A DNA stretch of 64,000 nt from assembly GCA_039583875.1 (NCBI GenBank), contig CM077158.1, positions 234,538,453 through 234,602,452 of the forward strand. The letters run 5' to 3'. Source of the DNA: Platanthera guangdongensis (taxonomy: Eukaryota > Streptophyta > Magnoliopsida > Asparagales > Orchidaceae). Of this stretch, positions 43,580 through 54,639 are shown piece after piece; position 1 is the first letter of the stretch, and each line of letters begins with the position of its first letter. The notes beneath the pieces were generated by a model, which did not search any database, was not told the origin of the DNA, and saw only the letters and a program-made list of their open reading frames with translations. The translations under genes were made by a program, and so were the position numbers.

Positions 43580-43670
43580 GTTTCCTTTGGTTGTACAAGC
43601 TAACCCTTGAACCAAAAGATCCCGTGTTAGATCTGATCTTTACTTCTCTTAGGTTTAGTTAGTTTACAGC

Positions 43671-45211
43671 ATGACACAAAACAAGGATTATGCAAGCACC
43701 AGATCTCCAGTCTCTAATTTAAATAAATTTACTATCTGGAAGGCGAGAATTAGGTTGTATATGAATTCCATTGATGAGGACATCTATAATTCTATATTGA
43801 CAGGTCCTCCTTAACCTACAACATCTACTTCTACAGCAACTTCAAGCACTCATGCAGTTCCACCACCTGAGTGGACTGATGCTCAGAAGAAAGCAAAATT
43901 GCAGATGCCAAAGCAATGAACATATTGACTCAAACCATATCAGATGACATTTTCCAAAAGGTGGTTGAGTGCACCTCTGCAAAAGCAATCTTGGATTCTC
44001 TCAACTAGATGGTTGCTGGCTCAGCAGATGAGAGAAAGGATAGAAGATCTACTCTCATCTCACAGTATGAGAATTTCAAGAAAGATGAAGCTGAATCTAT
44101 TAGTGACATGTACAACAGATTAAGCTCCATCATTAGTGAGTTAAAGACCTTGGATAAAGACATCTCTCTCACAGAGGTGAATGACAAGATCCTAATGTGC
44201 TTCCCAAGCTCATGGGATTCCAGGATATGGCCAATCAAGGAGGCCAGAGGTTTGACTGAGATTTCCACAAAATCTCTCCTAGGAAAGCTCAAATCCTATG
44301 AGCAGCTGATTAAATCCAGGGAAGCTGCAGAACAAAGGACTCCTTTACCAATAAGAAAAGAACAGAATATAACATTCAAAGCTGCTAAAGAGACTGAAGC
44401 TTCAACAGTCAATGATGAACTGATGAATCTCTTTGCTAAGAGATTCTATAAAATGGAAAGAAAGGACTTCAGGAGAAAGTCATCCAGGAATGATGACAAG
44501 TCCAGGTATGATAAAACACCTACTAAAGAAATAGTGTGTTTTGGATGCAGGAAACCAGGACACTTCATTTCTGAATGTCATGATAATCAAAAGAAGGAGA
44601 GAATAAGAGAAAAAGGCTCCAGGAGCAAGAACTACAGCAGGACTTCCTCTAGCATGCACAAAAAGAAGGAGAAGGGCTTTGTTGCTGAAACCTGGAGTAA
44701 CACAGAAGATGAATCCACATCTTCCAGCTCCAGTGAAGAGGAAGAAGAGGCAAATGCAAGGGAAGTCTGTCTCATGGCTATCAATGCCTCCTGCAGCCCA
44801 TCAGATGCTGAATAAGAATCTGATAATGAAGAAGCTTCAGAATCAGAAGCTGATCAGGTACTATCATCATTTGATTATAGTTCTGATAGTTTTAAAATTG
44901 AATTTAAAACCATTTGTATAGATTTAATAAATTCTGAAAAAGAAATCAAATTGCTTAGAGAAAAACTAACTGATCATGAAAAATGTATATCTAAAAATGT
45001 TAAATTAAAGGATGACTTAGCTCTGGCAAATGAACAAATAATTTCACTAAAATCTGAATTAGCTGAGGCTAGGAAACTCGAAGAATCCCTAAATGGGAGA
45101 AGTATCAAGTTGATGGAAATCACAAGCATAGTTAATGCCAGACTTAATGACAAGCTAGGCTTAGGTGCATCATCAAGCCAACCCCCACTTATTCAGAAAT
45201 ATATATATTAA
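43671..45211 (+). pseudogene. gag: Gag of Copia B
   Basis: ATG 43671 opens a Copia gag (FTIWKARIRLYMNSIDEDIYNSI), broken by TAA at 43812 and a one-base shift near 43905. From 44009 the frame gives the UBN2 core (LISQYENFKKDEAESISDMYNRLSSIISEL), a zinc knuckle CFGCRKPGHFISEC (44528-44570), Ser/Glu-rich acidic stretch and, after a stop at 44813, a coiled coil (LREKLTDHEKCISKNVKLKDDLALANEQI). Long gag with coiled coil is typical of the SIRE/Maximus lineage. Confidence 0.85.
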
Positions 45212-45354
45212 CTACACCCATAAAATTTATATCAGAGAAGGGAAAGGAAAAGTTGGATAGTAATAATATTAAACAAATTGAATCAAAATCAAAGAATAAG
45301 AAAAGAAAACAAAATAAGAAAAATCCAAATAAAAATAATGTTCAGCAGATTTCG

Positions 45355-45605
45355 TTGAACGCAGATCGATGAAATATGTACAGTTTGTCGAACTCCATTC
45401 AACGAACTCCGAACGCAGATTTATATAATAATTATTCGTTGAACTACGATCGACGAAACCAGTATGGTTCGTCGACCAGAGATCGACGATTTTGGGGCCC
45501 AGAAAATGACTTCTATTATTCTCTGAGTGGAGTTCGACGAACTCATCCAAATTTGTCAAACTCAGGTCGACGAACTCACCAGAATTCGTCGAACGCAGAT
45601 CAGTT
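45355..45605 (+). repeat. TCGACGAA motif array 2 (gag-protease junction)
   Basis: About eight TTCGTCGA / TCGACGAA half-sites with short cores (for example ttcgtcgaccagagatcgacga). It lies inside an open frame (45376-45798) and therefore encodes repetitive polar residues such as RRTH and NSS between gag and protease. Confidence 0.82.
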
Positions 45606-45819
45606 TAACATAAATTCTAATTTCTCAAAAAATTACAACCAACAAAGAACATCTGATAATCAATTTAACCAATGGATAATTCCACCTAGGAAATATCACC
45701 CTTTAGGATATAAAAGCCGACCTGAATGTTCATTTATTTTCAGTTTCAGTTATGTAAAGAAAGAAGGACCCAAGGTAACCTGGGTCAGGAATGGCTAATC
45801 TGTTTCATTGCAGGAAAAA

Positions 45820-47365
45820 GACTGTTCTACCACAGAGCAATAGTGGTATCTGGACAGTGGCTGTTCTAAGCACATGACTGGAAATAAGTCCAACTTAACA
45901 CATTACAAGGCAAAGCTAGGACCAAAAGTAATATTTGGTTACTCCAATTGTGGCCAGACTGAAGGCTATGGACAAGTCAAAGTTGGAGTTGTCACCTTCA
46001 GGAATGTTGCATATGTAATTGGACTGAAGAATAACCTTATCTCCATAAGTCAATTATCTAATGAAAGGTATCAGGTATCATTTACTAAAACCTCATGTAT
46101 TATTACTTCTTTAGAAAATCATGTAGTATTGACTGACACTAGAGTAGGAAACATTTATTTAGTAAACTTCCAGTTAGCAAAATCTGAAATTTGCTTGTTC
46201 AATTCAACTAGTAATAATAATGACCTTTGGCATAGGAGATTAGGTCATGTTAACTTGAAAAATATTGCCAAACTCTCTAAGGACAACCTTGTTAGAGGAT
46301 TGCCTTCTTGCCCTACAAGAAGGAAAGCCTCTGCAGGGCTTGTCAATTAGGCAAGCAAACTAAAAGTAGTTTTAAATCATTAAATAAAAGTGACTCACCT
46401 AGGATATTGTACTTACTACATATGAACCTTTTTGGCCCTATAGCAGTACAAAATGTAGGAGGAAAATCTTATACTTTAGTGATTGTAGATGACTTCTTTA
46501 CATTCACTTGAGTTTTCTTTCTGAGATCAAAGTCTGATAACTTTAAGGTTCTTACAGATTTTCTCAAGAACATACAGATTGAGTACTCTACTCCAGTTGC
46601 ATTGATCAAAAGTGATCATGGTACTGAGTTTGAGTCTCTTCTTATGCAAGAGCTCTGTAGGAAGGAAGGCATCAGACATTGCTTCTCAACTCCTAGAACA
46701 CCTCAGCAAAATGGGGTTGCTGAAAGGAAGAATAAAACCCTAATTGAATCTGCAGGTACATTACTTGCATATGCTTACTTTCCCCTATCCTTTTGGGCAA
46801 AGGCTGTAAGCACAGTAAATTATGTACTGAATAGAAATCTTATACACAAGCTTAAGAATAAGACTCCTTATGAGCTACTAAAAGGGAAGAAACCTAAAGT
46901 AGACTATTTTAAATTTTTTGGATGTTTATGTTATATACACAACAACAATAAGAAACACATTAGAAAGTTTGAAGCCAAGGATGATATGTGAATTTTTCTT
47001 GGATATTCCCAAGTAAGCAAGACTTATAGGGTGTATAACAAATTTACTTTAAAAATTGAAGAATCTATCCATGTTTCATTTGATGAGACTAACATGTTTT
47101 CCAAGGAGAAGACTTCTTCTACCAATGAATCTTTGTAGGAACTTAATTTGTGTCAGAAGCTTGATGAACTGACCCTCACTAATGAGGCAGTTTGCCATCC
47201 TTTACCACAAGGTGCTGAAGAAAGTGAAGAAGAAGACACTGTAATTAGTGATGAACCAATAACAACTAACTTAATTCCACAAGAGGAATTTATTTCCCAG
47301 GCTATTGAACAACCAACTCCACTCACTGATTTGTCACACTTAGAGATCACCCCATATCTCAAGTG
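45820..47365 (+). pseudogene. Protease and integrase of Copia B
   Basis: Protease WYLDSGCSKHMTG near 45848, preceded by an in-frame TAG, then YVIGLKNNLISISQL. Integrase: DLWHRRLGHVNLKNI (HH) and, after a frameshift near 46310, CRACQLGKQ (CC); core HMNLFGP (the first Asp of the usual LHMDLFGP is now Asn), IKSDHGTEFES, TPQQNGVAERKNKTL; linker SKEKTSSTNESL and an acidic stretch to 47365. Several stops. Confidence 0.86.
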
Positions 47366-47497
47366 ATTGGAGGCATGTCAGTTGGTGTGCAGACAAGGCA
47401 TCAACTCAATCAAGATTTGATGCATGCCTGCTTCATATCTCAAATTGAGCCCCAATCCATCACAGATGCAGAGCAAGATCCACATTAGATTATTGCA

Positions 47498-48960
47498 ATG
47501 CAAGAGGAGCTCAATCAATTTGAGAGATACAGAGTTTGGGACTTAGTTCCAAGACCCAAAGACTATCCAGTCATTGGAAATAAGTGGGTATATAGAAACA
47601 AGCTGGATTCCCAAGAAGCCATCATAAGGAATAAAGCAAGGCTGGTTGCTCAAGGTTATAAGCAAGAGGAAGGGATTGATTATGAGCAGACTTTTGCTCC
47701 AGTTGCAAGGTTGGAAGCAATCAAGATTTTCCTTGCTTATGATGCCTACAAGAAATTTAAAGTCTATCAAATGGATGTCAAGAGTGCCTTTCTGAATGGA
47801 GAACTTAAAGAAGAGGTTTATGTTAAACAACCTCCATGTTTCATCTCTCCAACTCATCCCTCATATGTCTTTAGATTGCATAAAGCTCTCTATGGTTTAA
47901 AGCAAGCTCCAAGAGCTTGGTATGAGACCCTAACTAGTTTCTTGATAGAGCATAAATTATTTAGAGGCATTGTAGATAGGACATTATTCACTAGACAACA
48001 TAATGATCAAATATTGTTAGTATAAATTTATGTAGATGATATTATATTTGGGTATATTGATTCCAAACTATACAAGAGGTTTTCTGATCTTATGTATTCA
48101 AAGTTTGAAATGAGTAGCATGAGTGAGATCTCTTACTTCCTTGGTCTCCAAGTGAAGCGGCTACCTGATGGCATCTTCATATCCCATGCTAAGTATGCTA
48201 AGGAGCTTCTCAAAAAGTTTGGGATGGTTGATGCCTCAGCAAAGAAAACACTCATGACTACAAATGCTGTAATAGATTCTGATGAGCATGGGAAACCCAC
48301 TGATCAGAAATTATATAGGGGCATTGTTGGGTCCCTACCATACCTTACAGCAAGTAGACCTAACATAATGTTTGCTACATATCTTTGTGCTAGGTTCCAA
48401 GTGAACCCTAAAAAATCTCACCTAATTTTCTTAAAAAGGATTTTAAGATATATAAAGGTTATCCTAGTCTAGGACTTTGGTATCCCACTGAGTCAGAGTT
48501 TGATTTAATTGGATACTCAGATACTGACTTTGCTGGATGCAGAGTAGACAAAAAAGTACCTCAGGAACATGCCAGTTCCTTGGTATGAGATTAGTCTCTT
48601 GGTTTAGCAAAAAGCAGTCATCTATGTCCACTTCAATTGCTGAAGCAGAATATATAGCAGCTGGCAGTTGCTGTTCCCAGATGCTATGGATTCAGAACCA
48701 ACTACTAGACTATGCGTTCAACTTAAATAATTCAACGTTACTATATGACAACACAAGTGCTATATTCATAGCACAAAATCCAGTCCATCACAGTAGGACT
48801 AAGCATATAGATATTAGGCACCATTTCATTAGAGAGCGTGTAGACAAAAATAAAACTAATCTTGTCTATATCTACACTGATTTATAAAGAGAAGATATCT
48901 TCACCAAGCATTTGGATGAGAGGAACCATCTGTTCTTCATAAATCAGCTTGGTATGATAA
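47498..48960 (+). pseudogene. Reverse transcriptase / RNase H of Copia B
   Basis: [72 protein letters not shown], then a TAA replaces the residue before IYVDDIIFG (about 48023), and EISYFLGLQVKRLPDGIFISHAKYA, GIVGSLPYLTASRPNIMFA. RNase H follows in another frame (STSGTCQFLGMRLVSWFSKKQSSMSTSIAEAEYIAA, IDIRHHFIRE). Catalytic residues are present; frameshift near 48470. Confidence 0.88.
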
Positions 48961-48984
48961 ATGGAGAAACTTTAATTTGATTTT

Positions 48985-49260
48985 TGTCTATGGTCGACGA
49001 ATTTTTCAATGTTCGTCGAATGTAGATCGACGAACTAAGAAAAGTTCTAGAGAAATTCGTCGAACGGAGATCGATGAACTCTCTGTGTGTGAAGTTATTT
49101 TCGTCCACCGGAGCTCGACGAATTTGCTTCAGAAAACTTTCGTCGAACGGAGCTCGACAAAATGTTTTCACATCTTCTGACTGAGATCGACGAATTCATT
49201 TGACTATACAATACTTCGTCAACCTCAGATCGAAGAATTTTTTTATTCGTCGAACGGAGA
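48985..49260 (+). repeat. TCGACGAA motif array 3 (RNase H-extra ORF junction)
   Basis: About ten half-sites, many as ttcgtcgaacggagatcgacgaa-like pairs. It fills the non-coding gap before the extra ORF. Confidence 0.84.
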
Positions 49261-49369
49261 CTGGCGGTTCATATTTAGAGAATCCTATATCTAGGTTTTC
49301 TTCGACCTCCGTCCCGCGCTTTCAGTTCCCTTTGCACTTGATCTTTGTTTCTCTCTTGCAGGTGTATTC

Positions 49370-52300
49370 ATGGCGATTCCAGCAAGCGCTCTCTCCACAA
49401 TGAAATTTGATATGGGCTTTGACATAGATTTCGACTCCTTCCAGTTTTTTGATGCAATCTTTGTGGAGATCCTGAAGCTGTTTGAAGATCAACAACTGAA
49501 GAAGTTCACGATAGTTAGAATAAAGATTGCAATGTCTGAAATTAAAGAATGGGTTTTTACTTCCTCCACAACAGAAGATAACATGACAGGCATAATCTCT
49601 GGTAATCAAGTCTGCCTCTCTCCAGATATACTAACTGAAATCTTTGGTCTATCGACTGGTACTGATGAAATAGAAATGGACTCTGAGGAGTATGATAATA
49701 TGCTGACCAAGATAGGTCATTCTGACGACAACCCTAACAAACTGCTAAAGAAGAACTTGTCCCCTGAGTACAAGTTCTTGGCTGACGTAGTCGGGAAGGT
49801 GCTGCTGGGGAAATACACAGCACACGACTACATAACCATGCACCAATTAATAGTGATGAGTGCTCTAGTAGAGAGGAAAGCAGCAAATTGGGGCAAGCTG
49901 CTGTTCGATTTAATCAAAAAGAAAAATAATAAGAAAGAAGTCTGCTTTGGCTGGATTTTGGGGATTTTTCTGCAGGACAAGGCTTTTGAGCATCTGGTTT
50001 CCCCACTATTGTTCATCAATGCCTCCAAGAGGCTTCTCTCTACCCTCTTGGGCAGATGGGAGAGGAAGATAACCAAGCCAACAAAGGCTTCTTCTTCTAC
50101 AAGATCTTCTGAGAGCACAAGGGCAGTCATAGCTGCCCCTCCACCCCCAGAAGAAGTTCTTCCACCTTTACCATTCCTTCTTCTCCACAACCTCAACCAC
50201 AACAACAACAACAAGTTCACATTCCAACTCCAACTCCATATCCTTCACATTCTCCACCACCACCATCTCCACCTCCATCTTCTCCTCAAGTACATATCTT
50301 TGACATCCCATCCACCTCTATGTGGGAACCCTCACTCAACCTCCTATCATCACCACATACATCACCACAACTATCCCCACATCAATCTCCTTTACAATCT
50401 CCACATCAATCTCCACTTCCACCTCATTTAACTGCCACAAACCCTGACACATTTATCTCCTCCCACATTTTCAATCTCTTGTTTCCTCCACCATCTCCAC
50501 GTCAGGAACCCATCTCCTCCCCCACAACAATAGTTCCCTCTTCTACCACTACAACTCTCTCTGTCCCCTTCCCTCTACTCATCCAAAATGACCTTCCATC
50601 CACTATACCTGACTACACACACACAGATATGTCCAGTGCATTTTATGTTTGTTCAAATTGTGGTCATCACAATCCCTACTCCACTGCTCTAGAATCCCTC
50701 TATCTTAACTTCTCTGATATTACAAAGGATCTGCTATCCTTTATCTCTCCCACTCTATAGATACTCCTAGATGATGCTCTAGCCCCCCTCATTGCATCCA
50801 TCCATACTCTCTCTGCCAAAGTTGCTGCTTTATCCCCTGTCCTTTCTTCTGGGGGACTGGCTCCAGGACCTTCTGCAGCCAGTCAGGGGGAGATGCTCCA
50901 TGATGAAGAAGCTCCAACAGTAGCAGTAGCAGCAGCAACAGCAAAAACAGTTACAGATTCTTTAGTGTCAGACTCTTCAAAAGAAGCAGCCATTCTATCT
51001 GATATAATAGATTTAATTGATTCAGATACAAATATGGATGAGCCTGTTATGGCTGAAATTGAAACTGTTGGTGATTATATACTAAATCCCACTGTTACTT
51101 TGAATTATTGATTAGATTTATTCAATCCTATTTATAGGAATAATGTACCAAGCTATTCTTATCAACATTCTTTGGCCATTGTACCATACACTGCACCAAT
51201 CAGCCCCATAGTTGTCGAGCAACTTAAGGCCAGTCTTACAGTTGCAGAGCCTCTTATAGTATCAGCTCCTAAGAGAATTGCTTCCCCTAAATCCATTTCA
51301 CCTCCCAACTACAAAATGGATCGCAGTCCAATACCAGATCTAGATAAAATAATTATGGCAGATATTGAAGAAGAAAATAATACAGTTGTTGAAAGCACTG
51401 CTGACACAGTTATTCCAGAACCTCAAGCAGTTCCTCCAGCTCCAGTATCTCAAGCACAGCCTCAGGCTGACAAGTCAATTGACAAAAATCTTTTGAAAGC
51501 TTTGGATGATTTGTATGATAATACTCAGGGATCCTCCTCTAAAAAAGATGATGATGAAGATAATGATGATTATGATGATATTCCCTCTGCTAAAAAGAAA
51601 GTTTCTAAGAAAAGGAAGTCCCCTCCAGTTGCTGCACCCAAGAAAAATCCAACACATGATACTCCTTACTATATCATTCAGAAAATTACTCCTTACCCTG
51701 GAATTCCAGCCTGGATGTGGCTGTCCAAGAATCAGAAAAAAGAAAGAAAGAAGAGCAGAAGATATTCTCCTCTACCTCAGAGACACAGGAAAGGACCTCC
51801 ACCTCCTCCTCCACTTGTTGTTGGTGGTTCAGGCAGCTCATCTTAGAGGTCTACCTCATATACTCAAACATACCAAAGACAACATGGTAGATCCTCATCT
51901 TCTCAAGGAAGCAGCCAGCAGAGGTACCCTTCTAGCAGGCATCAGCAACAACAACAACATCAACAACAGCTACAACAGTAACATCCTCAGCAATAGCAAC
52001 AGTAAGTTCATGAACCAATTAAGGCTGACATTCCAAAAAGGCCAGAGTGTCCTCCCATTCCCTTTGTGGATCCAGAGACAGAGACTACTGCTAGAATGGC
52101 CAGGTTCTAGGAACTGGTTGGATTATCAATGATAAATAAAGCCAAAGCTGAAGGAAAGGTTCTATCTAAGTACTCTACTATGTCTAAATACAGGAAAGAA
52201 GAATTGAACAGGTATGCAAAAGCTAACAAATTCTTTAATGTAGATGCCTATATGAATCTACACCCATAGGCTGTTATACCTAGAGCCACATCTCTCAATA

Positions 52301-52431
52301 TCATTGGAGCTGCTGATATGACTATGACCAAGAGTCAAGCTGCTAATCCCAACAGAGAGATCAAATTTACTCAGCCCGCGGACAAAGAAAAGGAGGATAA
52401 GAAAAAAGAGAAAATGAAGAAAAAGAAATGA
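49370..52431 (+). pseudogene. Extra (env-position) ORF of Copia B
   Basis: ATG 49370 begins a roughly 1,000-residue product now in pieces (frameshifts near 50200-50330 and 51850, several stops). The N-terminal 200 residues are globular (FDIDFDSFQFFDAIFVEI, LSPDILTEIFGL, HQLIVMSALVERKAANWGKLLFDLI). The middle is Ser/Thr/Pro/His-rich with a low-complexity tail (50180-50760), and the C-terminal half is acidic, Lys-rich and Gln-rich with an RKSP-type basic stretch (51580-51650), ending at 52431. No convincing signal peptide or membrane segment is visible, so 'envelope-like' refers only to its position; function unknown. Confidence 0.68.
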
Positions 52432-52604
52432 GAATATGTTGTTTAATTTATGTGTGTCTTAAACTCTTTATTTATTTACTGTCACAAAGTTACATTGTAA
52501 ATATCTGCTGTTGTTTTAAGTTTTCTGCCAGATATGTTTTTTCCTGCATTGTGATTGTTTTCATTTTAATTTGTATTAGTGACCTCACCCAAATAGGGGG
52601 AGAT

Positions 52605-52764
52605 TGTTGGATCGCTAGTTGATTTGGACTAGGTTCACTAACTAGGATTATTGATCCAACATGTATAGCCATGGTCATGTCTGTGTCCTAGAGTTTAGGC
52701 TAAGTCCTTAGAAATAACCACACATGGACCCTCTAGAGTAAAATAGGTCTAACCCTCTCTTGCA
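52605..52764 (+). repeat. 3' LTR of Copia B (internally deleted)
   Basis: Starts tgttggatcgctag, follows the 5' LTR for about 120 bases, then jumps straight to the last 35 bases (ctctagagtaaa...). About 1.48 kb, including the TATA and array 1, is missing. Confidence 0.88.
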
Positions 52765-52769
52765 AGTGT

Positions 52770-53079
52770 GTTTGCGCCGTGCGATTAGCAACATTGCCGC
52801 CCGGGTTAACAGTGTTACCAAGCGGGTTGTTGGCATCTCGCGGGCTCGGTGGTGGTGATCTCGCCGGGTTGTTTTGATCTCGCCAGCAAGAAGGTCTAGC
52901 CGAGGCGATCTCGCGGCTTTGGGGTGGTGGTCTCACGTCCTGGTCGTCTCGCAGGAGGGTGCTCGCGCGGGTAGGTGGCTAGTGCGAGTGATCTCGGCGG
53001 CTACTGTTGTGGTGTGTGTTTTGAAGTGGAGTTGGGTTGTTAGTTGAGGTAGTGCGGGAACCCATTCGCATTTCCAACA
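52770..53079 (+). repeat. 3' LTR of Copia A, right part
   Basis: Resumes gtttgcgccgtgcg and ends tttccaaca, matching 37044-37354. Confidence 0.9.
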
Positions 53080-53429
53080 ATCCTCGGTATCGATTAGAAC
53101 TCTAGTTGATATCAACTGGTCTTAATAACTATGTCGACGGGAGTGTGGGCCATTTTCTGATGCACAGTCTTGATCGAGTGGAAGGGGTTTAAGTCTACAG
53201 TTTCAGTAGAATTTTTGTCAGTTCAACATAGTGCTTTATAGGCCCCTTGCAACGGTTTAATATTACAGTATTATAAAGGATTTTCAGTTTTTGCGTGGAA
53301 GAAAAACAACAAGATCGTAATCTAGGGTTGCCACCTTCTTTATTCTTGTATGCCCATGGGGAGTAGTCTACAGAAGTTAGGAAGAGTTTCACTAATTTGA
53401 GCAGTCATGATCTGAACCAGACCCGTGCA
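53080..53429. other. No gene seen
   Basis: Continues the split minisatellite for about 30 bp, then low-complexity-free DNA without a recognisable frame. Confidence 0.4.
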
Positions 53430-53775
53430 TAGGGGTGTAAACGAGTCGAACTCAAGTCGAGTTTGACAAAATTCCCAAGCTCGAGCTCGAGCTAAATATT
53501 TTGAGCTCAAACTCGACGAACTCATTTTGCATGGCTCAAGCTCCAACTGCTTACGAGCTTTTCAGCTCATTAGCCATTTTATATGTGTATATGTTTTAAA
53601 AAAACTCAAAAAGAAAGCTCGCGAACTGGCTTATGAGCTCATGAGCTCATGAGCAAGAGCAGGCAAGCTCAAGCTCACAATTGAGCTCGAGCTCAACTGG
53701 CTCGAGCTCAAGTCGAGCTTTTTTTGAGTCTGCTGATCGAGTTCACGAGCCAGCTTAACTCAACTTGTACCCCTA
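53430..53775. mobile_element. hAT-like MITE
   Basis: 346 bp with inverted ends taggggtgtaaac / ...gtacccccta (terminal inverted repeats of about 12-25 imperfect bases), rich in gagctcgagc repeats. Flanks cccgtgca and cccgggca match at 7 of 8 positions: an 8-bp duplication as in hAT elements. No transposase. Confidence 0.8.
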
Positions 53776-53991
53776 CCCGGGCAGGACCCAAAAATAAACA
53801 TGAGAGAGTGAGAGACAAAGGAGCAGTTCTAATGCAGAGAAAAAAATAGAAATATTTTTTCAAGAGAATTAAAAAGGAACTAAAAAGCCCTCCAAAACAC
53901 GCAAAATTTTTTGGTCCGAGTCCTGAACGGAGATCATTGTCCCGGGCTATCACGATTCTGATGCGTGGATATCATAATTCTAATGCGTGTG

Positions 53992-54628
53992 TAGTCGTGT
54001 ATAAAAAGCCTAATCGGGCCGGGCCGGACTGGGTCCGGGCTTCTGTGAAACCAAGCTCGGACCGGGCCCGGGCTTCTGTGAAACCAAGCTCGGCCCGGGC
54101 TCAATTTGAGTAGAGCCGGGCAGGGCTCGGGCTCACTCCAAAAGAGGGGCCCGTTTAGGCCCTTCATGTCGGGCCGGGCCGCCTGAATTCAAAAAGGCGG
54201 GATAAAATCCCGCATAAATTGGCGAGATTTTATCACACCGCCCGCCTAATATCAAGCGGGATTAATCCCGCCTGATCAGGCGGGATTAATCCTGCATGAT
54301 CTCCCGCTTGATCTGATCAGGCGGGATATAATCCCGCCTGATCAGGCGGGATATAATCCCGCCTGATCAGGAGGGATTGGGATTAATCCCGCCTGATCAG
54401 GCGTGATTAATCCCGCGTGGCGCCTGGCTTGATTAAAATCCCTCCAGGCTTTCGCTTAGCTCGGTGTCGGGCTCGGGCTGGCCCGGCGCTCGGGCTTTGC
54501 ACGGCCCAGCCCGGGCCGGGCAACCGGTCAAAATGAGGGCCCGGTAAGGGCCCCAAGCCCGGCCCTGGCCCGGGCCGGGCCTCGCCGGGTTTTTGCCGGG
54601 CCGGGCCCGGGCTTTTTGCCCACGACTA
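53992..54628. mobile_element. GC-rich hAT-like foldback MITE
   Basis: 637 bp with inverted ends tagtcgtg...aaaaagcc / ggctttttgcccacgacta and (g)ggccgggcc-rich subterminal repeats. Flanks tgcgtgtg and cgcgtgta match at 6 of 8, the differences being transitions. The centre (54190-54425) is a run of palindromic units (see separate entry). Non-coding. Confidence 0.72.
54190..54425. repeat. Palindromic 22-24 bp tandem units
   Basis: Repeated gcgggattaatcccgcctgatcagg units, each self-complementary (gcgggatt/aatcccgc and ctgatcag). About eight, with decay. Confidence 0.85.
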
Positions 54629-54639
54629 CGCGTGTAGCT

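Larger units (their letters stand above)
41925..52764 (+). mobile_element. Copia B, SIRE/Maximus-type with extra ORF
   Basis: Target duplications agtgt at 41920-41924 and 52765-52769. 10,840 bp with a 1,640-bp 5' LTR, a Met primer site, gag with coiled coil, pro, IN, RT and RNase H, then a 3-kb extra ORF region in the position where SIRE/Maximus elements carry env-like genes, a polypurine tract (aaatagggggagat) and a 3' LTR shortened to 160 bp by internal deletion. Three TCGACGAA hairpin arrays are spread through it. Confidence 0.9.
36685..53079 (+). mobile_element. Copia A (Ty1/copia), split by Copia B
   Basis: LTRs 36685-37354 and 41569-41924 plus 52770-53079, target duplications atctt/atcct (one mismatch), Met primer site, gag-pro-IN-RT-RNaseH and polypurine tract. 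Without Copia B it is about 5.5 kb, normal for Copia. The gag-pol is the same family as Copia C (58434-62609), but its LTRs are clearly different in their U3 part. It has several frameshifts and stops. Confidence 0.9.
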
